Assembly (NCBI GenBank): GCA_025936205.1
Contig: JAICTU010000180.1
Location: 1 to 16,078 of the forward strand
Length of the DNA stretch: 16,078 nt
Source: Polyangiaceae bacterium
GTDB taxonomy: Bacteria > Myxococcota > Polyangia > Polyangiales > Polyangiaceae
Direction: 5' to 3'
Part shown: piece by piece, positions 1-6,841 of the stretch
Layout of the letters: every line of letters starts with the position of its first letter
Numbering within the stretch: the first letter of the stretch is position 1
The notes under the pieces: model-generated
Databases searched by the model: none
What the model saw: only the letters and a program-made list of their open reading frames with translations
What the model was told of the DNA's origin: nothing
Made by a program: the position numbers and the translations under genes

Positions 1-786
1 ACCCAGGTGCGCGACCAGGGTGGAGCGGGCTCGCTCGCCGACGTGCGCCAGGCCGAGCAACTCGTGGAAGGAGCCAACGCCACCATCGTCGGGTTGAAGC
101 GCGACATCCAGCAGCAAGAAAACGCGATCAGCGTGCTGGTCGGGCAGTACCCGGGCGCGATCGCGCGCGGGCAGGAGCTGGAGTCGCAGGCCGTCCGCCT
201 GGAGGTGCCTGCAGGTTTGCCCTCCACCCTGCTGGAGCGCCGCCCCGACATCCAGCAAGCCGAGCAAGCGATGATCGCGGCCAACGCCGGCATCGGCGTG
301 GCCAAGGCGCAGTACTTCCCGCAGATCAACCTGACCGCGTCCGGCGGCGTCGCCAGCACCTCACTCTCCACGCTGTTCGAGACGCCCTCGATCATCTGGA
401 ACGTCGCGGGCAGCCTGTTCCAGCCCATCTTCGAGGGCGGCCGCATCAGCAACAGCGTCAAGCGCGCCGAGCTCGGCCGCGAGCAAGCCGAGCTCGAGTA
501 CCGCAAAACCATCCAGCAAGCCTTCCGCGAAGTCTCGGACGCACTGGTCGGCTACCAGAGCGGGCGCGAGTCGCGGGACATCCAGGAGCGCCTGGTGCGC
601 GCCGCGCTGGACGCGCGGCGCCTGGCGGACATCCGCTATCAGGGCGGCACGACCAGCTACCTCGAAGTGCTCGACAGCGACACCCGCCTGTTCGTGGCGC
701 AGCTGCAGCTGATCAACGCCGAGCTGAACGAGCGCACCGCCTTCATCGAGATCTATCGCGCGCTGGGTGGCGGCTGGCAGGGCTGA
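1..786 (+). CDS. RND efflux outer-membrane lipoprotein, NodT/TolC family (5' truncated)
   Basis: This is the C-terminal part of an outer-membrane channel protein that would export substrates together with an inner-membrane RND pump and a periplasmic adaptor. The reading frame is open from base 1, so the N-terminus (lipobox, first OEP repeat) lies outside the window; about 261 residues are visible against roughly 450-500 for the family. Clear family marks are the mid-protein segment LLERRPDIQQAEQ followed by ANAGIGVAKAQYFPQINLTA, then FQPIFEGGRISNSVKRAE and a final coiled stretch ending RYQGGTTSYLEVLDSD. These are the usual landmarks of the second outer-membrane efflux repeat in NodT-type lipoproteins. 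The gene ends 14 bp before the next plus-strand gene, so the two are probably co-transcribed. The substrate cannot be told from this component. Family assignment is firm; the operon partners upstream are inferred. Confidence 0.93.
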   Translation, partial: TQVRDQGGAGSLADVRQAEQLVEGANATIVGLKRDIQQQENAISVLVGQYPGAIARGQELESQAVRLEVPAGLPSTLLERRPDIQQAEQAMIAANAGIGVAKAQYFPQINLTASGGVASTSLSTLFETPSIIWNVAGSLFQPIFEGGRISNSVKRAELGREQAELEYRKTIQQAFREVSDALVGYQSGRESRDIQERLVRAALDARRLADIRYQGGTTSYLEVLDSDTRLFVAQLQLINAELNERTAFIEIYRALGGGWQG

Positions 787-800
787 ACGGCGGGGGCCAC

Positions 801-1052
801 ATGTCGCAACGCAACGTCGAGCTCTTCATCGGCCGCTTGCTCACAGACGTCGAGCTGCGCCGCCGCTTCGCCGGCGCGCCGCTCGAGACCGTCAGTGAAT
901 TCTGCGAGCAGGGCTGGGAGCTGAATCGCGCCGAAATGGACGCGCTGGCCCAGATCGACCTGCGCCTCTGGTGCCAGGCGGCGGCCAGCCTGCCCTCGCG
1001 TCTGCAGCGCTGCAGCCTGTGCGGCGGCAAGCCCAAAGACAAGGCGTCGTAG
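801..1052 (+). CDS. Small NHLP-clan-like protein (Os1348/Franean1_4349-like), 83 aa
   Basis: An 83-residue protein begins at an ATG preceded by a GGGGG run at a 5-nt spacing. Its N-terminus, NVELFIGRLLTDVELRRRF, strongly resembles the opening of small proteins annotated as Os1348 or Franean1_4349 family, which belong to the nitrile-hydratase-leader-peptide (NHLP) clan of RiPP precursor-like proteins. The middle has the expected ELNRAEMDALAQIDL helix, and the tail has SLPSRLQRC followed by CSLCGG. The family match is made from memory of the sequence pattern, not a search. Many members of this clan have no nearby modification enzymes, and none is seen here, so a peptide-precursor role is only a possibility. 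It follows the efflux gene after 14 bp and converges on the extensin-like gene 6 bp downstream. The two tail cysteines could be modified or bind metal; nothing proves either. Confidence 0.7.
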   Translation: MSQRNVELFIGRLLTDVELRRRFAGAPLETVSEFCEQGWELNRAEMDALAQIDLRLWCQAAASLPSRLQRCSLCGGKPKDKAS

Positions 1053-1058
1053 CCGGGC

Positions 1059-1769
1059 TCACGGTGTCGGCCGCGTGCCGTCGACGTGATAGCGCGCCAG
1101 ATCGAAGTGAAAGTGGTCGGCGTGCAGCGCGTCCCAGTACGGTGTGAGCACCACTGAGAACAGATGCTCGTCGAACGCGCGCTCCGCGACGGCGCGCAAG
1201 AACTTGGCCTCCGGCGTCGCCGGCGGCTTGCCGAGCGCTCCGAAATGCTGGCGCACGCTCACGCGCCGACCGCCCTGTAGCCAGAACTCCTTCAGGTCGA
1301 TCGCGTTGGCGTAGCTGTGCTCGCTCACGAAATCGAAGCGCACCATCTTGCGGCAATTGTAGGTGCCGCCCTGCGTGAGCCGCGTGATGCGCTTGCCCAG
1401 GTGCCGCACAGCTTCCTCCTGCGCGATCTGCTCCAGCCGCCCCAGCGCGAGCGCGAGCCGACAGGTGACGAGCGGCGGCGTGTTGTAGCGGATCTTCGCC
1501 GGCCCACCGAGATACGTCACCACCTGCTCGGCACCGCACGAGATCAACTCACCGCCGCGCGCCGGCCCGCGCGTCATCGGCAGCTGCGCGGGTCGAAACG
1601 AGATGCCGGCGTGTTGCAGCCGCGCGGCGCACTCGTCGAGGGGCGCGGGCGGTGCCACCACGCGGTCATTGCCCGGATCCAGATCCGCCTGCTCGTAATC
1701 GGGAGCCGGCGCAGCGCCGAGCAGCACCAGCGCTGCCCATGCACAGCGCTTCACGTTCCAATTCGACAC
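1059..1769 (-). CDS. Secreted extensin-like C-terminal domain protein (M15-like peptidase fold)
   Basis: The protein carries the extensin-like C-terminal domain (Pfam Extensin-like_C), which is related to zinc D-Ala-D-Ala carboxypeptidases of the M15 type. Visible motifs are SEHSYANAIDL (His at about residue 151 and Asp at about 158) and, near the end, HADHFHFDLARY (His at about 219 and 221), which together form the probable metal site. Four cysteines near residues 47, 78, 103 and 139 suit disulfides in an exported protein. An N-terminal hydrophobic segment (AWAALVLLGAAPA) looks like a signal peptide. I chose the GTG at 1769 because GGAG lies 9 nt upstream and it puts basic residues just before the hydrophobic core; an ATG at 1793 and a TTG at 1811 are in-frame alternatives. 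It probably acts on peptidoglycan in the periplasm, but substrate and activity are inferred. Confidence 0.88.
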   Translation of the reverse strand: MSNWNVKRCAWAALVLLGAAPAPDYEQADLDPGNDRVVAPPAPLDECAARLQHAGISFRPAQLPMTRGPARGGELISCGAEQVVTYLGGPAKIRYNTPPLVTCRLALALGRLEQIAQEEAVRHLGKRITRLTQGGTYNCRKMVRFDFVSEHSYANAIDLKEFWLQGGRRVSVRQHFGALGKPPATPEAKFLRAVAERAFDEHLFSVVLTPYWDALHADHFHFDLARYHVDGTRPTP

Positions 1770-2025
1770 TGCACCGGGCTCCACTGGGTACATACGCCCC
1801 ACGCCCAACAAATCTCACCGGGTCTCCGCAGCGGGTTGGGTGAGAGCATCGTCGGCGTTCCGAGCGAGCCCTTGTGCGCTGACGATCTGAGGTTGCCATG
1901 GAAACCTCAGATCGACGCGTGGAAGGGGCACGCCCGGCTCGAGAGCCTCTGAAATCCCGCGATCCAGGGGGCTCGATGCCCAGCGGGCACTGCCCTCGCC
2001 AGGACCGCCCGCCGTACGCGCGGCC
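1770..2025. other. Intergenic spacer without a convincing gene
   Basis: The 256-bp spacer between the extensin-like gene and the 3' end of the lipoprotein gene contains the 32-bp palindrome and nothing else I can support. Reading frames that cross it have the Arg/Pro/Ala/Ser-rich composition expected of random GC-rich DNA. The promoter of the extensin-like gene should be here, but I see no clear -35/-10 pair. Confidence 0.5.
1883..1914. repeat. Near-perfect 32-bp palindrome in the spacer
   Basis: Two perfect 12-bp arms, CGATCTGAGGTT (1883-1894) and AACCTCAGATCG (1903-1914), flank an 8-nt centre GCCATGGA that is itself built around CCATGG, so only one base pair of the whole 32 bp fails to match. 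It sits downstream of the minus-strand lipoprotein gene and upstream of the extensin-like gene. No T-run follows on either strand, so it is not a textbook intrinsic terminator. It could be a factor-dependent terminator, an operator for a dimeric regulator, or an extragenic repeat. Confidence 0.7.
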
Positions 2026-3189
2026 TCAGTCGTCCGTCGGCGCGTCACCGCTCGGCATGGCGCTCGGCGGCAGCAAGTCTTCTTCCGGGCTCTCCGGGTC
2101 GTCCATGTGCGCTTCGGCATCCGCCGGCGGCAGCTCCGGCTGAGCCAGATCGGCCAGGCACGCGGAGAGGTCGCCGCGCTGGCTCTTCCCGATACAGCGA
2201 TCGCCGCCGATGCCGTCACCGGGGCACTCGCGCACGCTGCGGTAGGTGGAGGCGAGCCCGGCTCTCCAGCACTCGCTCACCACCCAGACCTTCCCGCTCG
2301 GGACATCGCCGGCAGTGACCAGCAGATCGGCGCGCCCGCCTTCGCCCTGGTGCTGGCGGACGCGCGCCAGCACCAGCTCTTCGGCGTTCGTGGCCGTCTC
2401 GGGCAGGTTGCCGTGGAAGGCGAGCCGCACGCGGTTGAACCCGTCCTTCAGGTGCACACCCTGGAATGCCGCGTCGACCGGAGCCTCGTCGCCCGCGTCG
2501 CGCGTGAAGTCCTTCAGGCCGTACGCCAGCACCGTGCCGCCGGGATGGTGCGCGAACGCCGCCAGCACCTTGCCGCGCGCCTGCACGGTCGGATCGGCGG
2601 CGCCCAACGCATCCAGATCCACACCCACCACGCCGCGTCCGCGGCGCGCCACCTCGCCCACGCGGATCGCGCCCGCCGCCACGCTGGAGAAGTCGGTGCT
2701 GGAGCCCTCGGGCCGTGCCTGCAGCAGCCAGCCGAAGCGCTTCAGCAGGCCCTTGCGCACGAACAGCTGATATTCGGTCGAGCCGCGCGTCACCGGACCC
2801 CACTGGGCCACGTTGTCCGTCACCTGATCGGGCTCCTCGCTGCGTACCAGCGCGGCGATCGGCTGCAGGAAGTCGCGCAGCGCCTGGTTCAGCTGCTGCA
2901 CCGCCCCGCGTGAGCGCGTGAGGCTGTCCGCGGCCGCCGCGGGCGCGGGCGCGCTGATGCCCTGCGCCAGGCTGCCCAGCTCGTCGCTGACGAACGCGGC
3001 GCCGACTTGATCGTCATCGGTGGCGAGCGCTTCCGTGCTGGCGTCATCGGTGATGCTCAGCTGCAGGGCTGCTTCTTCGGGCACGCCCGCCAGAAATGCG
3101 TTCTCGCGTTCGGTGTTTTGCGCGCCGCACGCCGCCGCGCCGAGCGCGATCATGCCGATCCCCAGGTGTCGAACCGATTGAGTTTTCAT
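2026..3189 (-). CDS. Hypothetical secreted lipoprotein, myxobacterial type
   Basis: I do not recognise a named domain. The ATG at 3189 gives MKTQSVRHLGIGMIALGAAAC, a basic n-region, hydrophobic core and a cysteine at residue 21 in a slightly relaxed lipobox (AAAC). It is preceded by AAAGGA immediately upstream and GGGAG further upstream, which favours this start over the one at 3216. After a low-complexity acidic and Ala/Pro-rich stretch (to about residue 100), the body looks like a compact beta-rich domain with segments such as STEYQLFVRKGLLKRFGWLL and LVTAGDVPSGKVWVVSEC. The C-terminal 40 residues are again acidic and Pro-rich. Four cysteines cluster near the end of the body (VSEC, REC, DRC, SAC) and could form disulfides. 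It is the third gene of an apparent operon with a TIGR02147 regulator and another lipoprotein, starting 43 bp after the latter. Probably anchored in the envelope; function unknown. Confidence 0.8.
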   Translation of the reverse strand: MKTQSVRHLGIGMIALGAAACGAQNTERENAFLAGVPEEAALQLSITDDASTEALATDDDQVGAAFVSDELGSLAQGISAPAPAAAADSLTRSRGAVQQLNQALRDFLQPIAALVRSEEPDQVTDNVAQWGPVTRGSTEYQLFVRKGLLKRFGWLLQARPEGSSTDFSSVAAGAIRVGEVARRGRGVVGVDLDALGAADPTVQARGKVLAAFAHHPGGTVLAYGLKDFTRDAGDEAPVDAAFQGVHLKDGFNRVRLAFHGNLPETATNAEELVLARVRQHQGEGGRADLLVTAGDVPSGKVWVVSECWRAGLASTYRSVRECPGDGIGGDRCIGKSQRGDLSACLADLAQPELPPADAEAHMDDPESPEEDLLPPSAMPSGDAPTDD

Positions 3190-3232
3190 ATCCTTTGCTC
3201 CCGATGCGCTAGGCAAACGTTCCTTCCGGTGG

Positions 3233-4045
3233 TCATTCGTCTGGATCGGTCGTCCCGGTGCCGACGTCTCCGTTCGAGCGATCGCCGGCGTCGAGCACGC
3301 CGTTGTGATCGCGGTCGAAAAACATCGCGCTCTGCGCCGCCAGGCGAGCGCGGATCAGCGCGAACAAGAGCGGGTGGCGATCGGCGTCGATCACCAGCGT
3401 GCGCGCTCCGTCGGCATCGCTGGCCGCCTCGTTGTCCAGCTCCTGAGCCGCCGCCCAGCGCCGCGGGCGCATCGCCCAGAGCAACTCGTGCTCGTCCTTG
3501 CCGCTCCACGCCTGGCCGCGTGGCGCGCGCACCCGCAAGGTGGCGTGCAGATCGGCGAACAGGATGAAGCGCACGCCGTCCGCGCGCGTGCCGCTGAACA
3601 GCAGCGAGCGCCCCAGGAACTCCGCGCTGTCGCGCGCCGGTGCGAGCGGCGCGTCGAACCCGCACACCCCACCGGCGGGCACCTCGAAGGCAGGTAACTC
3701 CGGCCGCGTCGTACCCGCGACCAGGTCGACCAGGAAGGGTCCGGACTGAGTGATCACCGGCTCGGCGACATCGCAGGGCAGCCAGCGGATGCTGCCGAAG
3801 ACCAGCACCGCGCGCTCCAGCGCGCCGCGCGGCAGCGGCACGACGGCGGCCGTGGCATCGCTCGCATCCGTCGCCGGGCTCGAGGCACTGGATTCCAGCG
3901 CCGTGTCGTCGTCATCGCTCACGATCGCGAGCGAGAGCGTGCCCGTCTCGCCGGGATTGCCGACCCCTGTCGAGCCGCAGCCCAGTCCGAGCGCCAACAG
4001 CCAGGGGCCGAGCCAACCGCTCGCCCTCGGAAAGCTTCGCGTCAC
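3233..4045 (-). CDS. Hypothetical lipoprotein with CGSTGVGNPG start and EF-hand-like loop
   Basis: The 270-aa product starts at a GTG (4045) that overlaps the stop of the upstream regulator in the tetranucleotide GTGA, with GGAGAGGA just upstream; this is a typical translational-coupling arrangement. The N-terminus has basic residues, a hydrophobic segment (WLGPWLLALGLG) and then CGSTGVGNPG. I associate such a Cys followed by STGxGNP with predicted myxobacterial lipoproteins; this is from memory. The middle (about residues 50-200) is beta-rich with no recognised domain. The C-terminus contains DRDHNGVLDAGD, which fits the DxDxNGxxxxxD pattern of a calcium-binding EF-hand/dockerin-type loop, and the segment before it (AQSAMFF) could be its entering helix. 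Likely a surface or periplasmic anchored protein, perhaps calcium-binding. The role is unknown. Confidence 0.8.
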   Translation of the reverse strand: MTRSFPRASGWLGPWLLALGLGCGSTGVGNPGETGTLSLAIVSDDDDTALESSASSPATDASDATAAVVPLPRGALERAVLVFGSIRWLPCDVAEPVITQSGPFLVDLVAGTTRPELPAFEVPAGGVCGFDAPLAPARDSAEFLGRSLLFSGTRADGVRFILFADLHATLRVRAPRGQAWSGKDEHELLWAMRPRRWAAAQELDNEAASDADGARTLVIDADRHPLLFALIRARLAAQSAMFFDRDHNGVLDAGDRSNGDVGTGTTDPDE

Positions 4046-4914
4046 TTGTCCTCTCCCTCGGTCGCCGACAGCGGGAACCACTGGATGTTCATCTGGTAGA
4101 CGACGGCACCTGCCGTATCGGAATCACACAGCTCGGTCAGTGCTTCGCGGAACTGGTGGATGCGCTCTTTCACGCGCGCCGCCGTCTCCGGGCTGATGCA
4201 CACGGTGAGCGCCGCGAGGTCGCGCAGCGCCGCGGGCACGGTCTCCAGCGACTCGCCCGCGCGCTCGATCATCTGGCGGTGGAAGGCCGCGGCGCCCAGC
4301 GAGCGCACCTCGTGCTCGGTGGTGAGCGTGGGCTCACCGCGCAGGATGCGCCCGCTGTTCGCGTCGCGCACCAGCAGCCCCATGGAGAGCAGCAAGCGCA
4401 TGGCCTCGGCCGCCTCCGTCGGGCTGATGCGCGGCCGCACCTGACTGGCGATCCAGCGCGGATCTTCCGAGAAGTCCGCGCGCCCCGCCAGCTCCCGGAT
4501 CGCCGGGTTGTACCAGTGCGAGAGATACGCAAACAGGTCGCCGTCGATGCGCCGCGCCGCGCGGAAGCGGCGCGAGGCGGAGATGCGCTCGAAGGCGCGG
4601 TTCTTGTCGGCGAGCGAGGTCGCTTGATTGAAGGCGACCAGATCGGAGAAGAAATCAGCCTCGGGAGCTTCGAGCCCGAGCGCCGTGCAGAAGCGCGGCA
4701 CCGAGTCGGCGCCCAGGTTGCGCTCGCCCTCGATCACCAGCTTCAGAAAGTTCGGCGAGCGCAGCCCCGCGAGCTTGGAGAACGAGCGGAACGAAAAGCT
4801 GCGTTGCGTGCGCTTGGCGGCTTCGTAGTGAGCGCGCAGGTACGCTCGGTAATCCAGGAAGTCGTACACGCGTACGTCGACCTTGCGTGCGGGGCGTTGG
4901 GCTCGACTCGCCAT
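4042..4914 (-). CDS. TIGR02147/DUF4423 family putative transcriptional regulator
   Basis: The 290-aa protein matches the pattern of the TIGR02147 family (DUF4423 domain), known from Fibrobacter, Bdellovibrio and myxobacteria. The N-terminal part has VYDFLDYRAYLRAHYEAAK followed by SFRSFSKLAGLRSPNFLKLV, which reads like a helix-turn-helix segment (about residues 40-75). The central and C-terminal part (LFAYLSHWYNPAIRELA, then ISPTEAAEAMRLLLSMGLL, ending VYQMNIQWFPLS) is the DUF4423 region. Length is normal for the family. It is the first gene of an apparent operon: its stop overlaps the start of the lipoprotein gene. The start codon is preceded by only a weak GAG. Members are generally thought to be regulators, but DNA binding is inferred from the fold, not demonstrated here. 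It probably controls its own operon of envelope lipoproteins. Confidence 0.9.
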   Translation of the reverse strand: MASRAQRPARKVDVRVYDFLDYRAYLRAHYEAAKRTQRSFSFRSFSKLAGLRSPNFLKLVIEGERNLGADSVPRFCTALGLEAPEADFFSDLVAFNQATSLADKNRAFERISASRRFRAARRIDGDLFAYLSHWYNPAIRELAGRADFSEDPRWIASQVRPRISPTEAAEAMRLLLSMGLLVRDANSGRILRGEPTLTTEHEVRSLGAAAFHRQMIERAGESLETVPAALRDLAALTVCISPETAARVKERIHQFREALTELCDSDTAGAVVYQMNIQWFPLSATEGEDK

Positions 4915-4972
4915 CTCTCAGCTTCAGAGTGGCTGTCGCGAGCCGCGGCGGCAATCGCGGGCAAGGCTTTTC

Positions 4973-5002
4973 AGTATTCATCCCGTATACGGAATTAACC
5001 AA
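4973..5002 (-). promoter_or_regulatory. Candidate promoter with embedded palindrome upstream of the TIGR02147 gene
   Basis: In an AT-rich patch, reading the minus strand, TTGGTT (5002-4997) and AATACT (4978-4973) are separated by 18 nt and could be -35 and -10 boxes, placing transcription start about 50 nt before the ATG at 4914. The spacer contains a perfect 10-bp palindrome CCGTATACGG (4983-4992), well placed for repressor binding. The boxes match the sigma-70 consensus only moderately (about 3-4 of 6 each). Confidence 0.35.
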
Positions 5003-5074
5003 TTAGTGAGCAATTACCAGCCCTTGGTTTTTGCTCGAGCGAACTGATGAATACGGATGTAGGTGTCAGGAACG

Positions 5075-6445
5075 TCAGCTGAGCCGTGTCTCGCCGTCGA
5101 TCGGCAGGCGCAGCGTGAAGGTCGTGCCCTTGCCGACCTCGCTCGCGAAGCTGAGCGTGCCGCCGTGACCGTCGACGATGATCTGTCGGGCCAGCGCCAG
5201 TCCCTGCCCGGTGCCGCGCCCGACCTCTTTGGTCGTGAAGAATTGCTCGAAGATCTTGTGGCGGATGTGCTCGGGGATACCGGCGCCGTCGTCGCTGATG
5301 TCGATCTGGACGACGCCATCGCTCGCGCGTGACGTCACCGTGATGCAGCCGGGGCTCGGGCGCTGGGCGTCGGCGATGGCGTGAGCGGCATTGACGATCA
5401 GGTTCAGGAGCACCTGGTTCAGCTGGCTGCTGATGCAGCAAACGGAGGGGAGCTCGCCCAGGTCGGTGCGCGCGGTGGCCACCGACTTGTACTCGTTATG
5501 GGTCATCAAGAGCGTGTTCTCGATCGCCGCATTGACGTCGCACGCCCCCTTCTCCTCCGTGCCGCGATGGGAGAACGCCTTCAGGGCCTGTACAATCTTG
5601 GACACGTGCTCGACGCCCTCCTTGGAGGCCTGCACGGCGCGCGGGATCTCCTCCAGGACGAAGTCCAGGCGCGATTCCTTGCGGGCCTTTTGCAAGCCCG
5701 ATAGCACCTCGCTCCAGGCGGGTGCGGGCTCGGCCTGCGCCAGCTGATCGACCCGCTTCAGGTAGCCGGTGACGCGCTGGAAGGCCTGCCCCATGAAGTG
5801 CACGCTGTCGCCCACGTACTGCAGGGGCGTATTGATCTCGTGCGCGACCCCGGCCGAGAGCTGGCCGATGGCCTCCAGGCGTCGCGCCAGGCTCAGCTCC
5901 TGCTCCAGGCGTTCGCGCGTGGCGACTTCGTTCTGCAGCTTCGCGTAGGCCTGCTCCAGATCCGCCTGCGCGGCACGCAGGGCTTCATTGTTGGCGAACA
6001 GAGCGTCGCGCGCTTCGGTCAGGTTGATCGAGCGCTCTTGCTCTTGCACGACCCAGCGCGAGGCGTCTGCGAGCTCCTTCTGCACCACGCCCGCCATGCG
6101 CGCCGTCAGCAGCAGCAAGTGGCGATCACGGGCCAGCGCCGAGGAGACCACCAGCGGGCGCTGACCGCCGTCGGACGCCGTGAAGATCACGATGCAGTCC
6201 TGAACGGGACCAGCGTGGAACAGAGCCTGGAAGCCGGCCAGGTGGAGCATGTCCTCCTCGGCCACCAGCGCTTCCATCGCGTGCCCGACCACTTCTCCGC
6301 GAGCGCGGTCGATCAGCGCCAGGAACGCCAGGTTGGCCTGCAGCACGCGGCCTGCCGCATCGACGACCAGCACGCCGTCGGGCAGGTCGTCGAAGCTGGC
6401 CAGGGCCTCCGTCGCCGGAAGGGAGACGGGGACAGCCGTGGTCAT
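5075..6445 (-). CDS. PAS-domain sensor histidine kinase (soluble)
   Basis: The 456-aa kinase starts at the ATG at 6445, which overlaps the stop of the upstream receiver gene as ATGA; the longer open frame to 6664 is only the shadow of that gene. Residues 14-120 form a PAS domain (FDDLPDGVLVVDAAGRVLQA). Residues 125-190 are a long helical, probably coiled-coil stretch. The HisKA H-box is SAGVAHEINTPLQYVGDS with phospho-acceptor His202. The ATPase domain has the N-box NQVLLNLIVNAAHAI (Asn352), G1 DDGAGIP, F-box FEQFFTTK and G2 GRGTGQGLALAR. All catalytic motifs are intact. No transmembrane segment or signal peptide is visible, so it senses a cytosolic signal or a partner protein. With the CheX-like and CheY-like genes upstream in the same operon, it most likely phosphorylates that receiver. 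Confidence 0.95.
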   Translation of the reverse strand: MTTAVPVSLPATEALASFDDLPDGVLVVDAAGRVLQANLAFLALIDRARGEVVGHAMEALVAEEDMLHLAGFQALFHAGPVQDCIVIFTASDGGQRPLVVSSALARDRHLLLLTARMAGVVQKELADASRWVVQEQERSINLTEARDALFANNEALRAAQADLEQAYAKLQNEVATRERLEQELSLARRLEAIGQLSAGVAHEINTPLQYVGDSVHFMGQAFQRVTGYLKRVDQLAQAEPAPAWSEVLSGLQKARKESRLDFVLEEIPRAVQASKEGVEHVSKIVQALKAFSHRGTEEKGACDVNAAIENTLLMTHNEYKSVATARTDLGELPSVCCISSQLNQVLLNLIVNAAHAIADAQRPSPGCITVTSRASDGVVQIDISDDGAGIPEHIRHKIFEQFFTTKEVGRGTGQGLALARQIIVDGHGGTLSFASEVGKGTTFTLRLPIDGETRLS

Positions 6446-6819
6446 GGCCCGGATTGGGTGAGCTTCTGAACCGCGCCGAGCAGCAGGTGCTCTTTGAACG
6501 GCTTCACGATCCAGCCCTTCGCGCCCGACTTCTTCGCGCGCGCCATCGCCTCGGGCTGGCCTTCGGTCGTGAGCATGACCACCGGCAGCTGGCGTTGGGC
6601 GAGCTCCCCCTTGAGGGTATCCAGCATGTCGAGCCCGTTCATGCGCGGCATGTTCACGTCGCAAATGACGAGCGCCAGGTCCGTCTGAGAACGGATGCGG
6701 TCTGCCCCGTCGACGCCGTCGGCGGCCTCGATGACCTGAAAGCCAGCGGGGCTCAGCACACCGGAGACCTGTCTGCGCACCGAGGCGGAATCGTCAATGA
6801 TCAGTATTCTCTTCGCCAC
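6442..6819 (-). CDS. CheY-like single-domain response regulator
   Basis: A 125-aa stand-alone receiver. I place the start at the GTG at 6819 because GGAG lies 6 nt upstream and the product then begins directly with AKRILIIDDS, as family members do; the open frame runs on to 6867 without a better start. The acidic pair Asp9/Asp10, phospho-acceptor Asp54 (ALVICDVNMP), Thr84/Thr85 (VVMLTTEG) and Lys106 (GWIVKPF) are all present, so it should be phosphorylatable. There is no output domain. It lies 22 bp after the CheX-like gene and overlaps the kinase start by ATGA, so the three are probably co-translated. Phosphate presumably comes from the PAS kinase and could be removed by the CheX-like protein. 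The target is unknown: a motor, a second relay protein or another partner. Confidence 0.95.
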   Translation of the reverse strand: MAKRILIIDDSASVRRQVSGVLSPAGFQVIEAADGVDGADRIRSQTDLALVICDVNMPRMNGLDMLDTLKGELAQRQLPVVMLTTEGQPEAMARAKKSGAKGWIVKPFKEHLLLGAVQKLTQSGP

Positions 6820-6841
6820 GATAAACTCCGTATTTCCCGGT

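Noticed and set aside
6446..6664. 73-residue N-terminal extension of the histidine kinase
   Set aside because: It lies out of frame within the CheY-like gene, is Arg/Ala/Gly-rich, and the ATG at 6445 sits in an ATGA overlap, a much better start.
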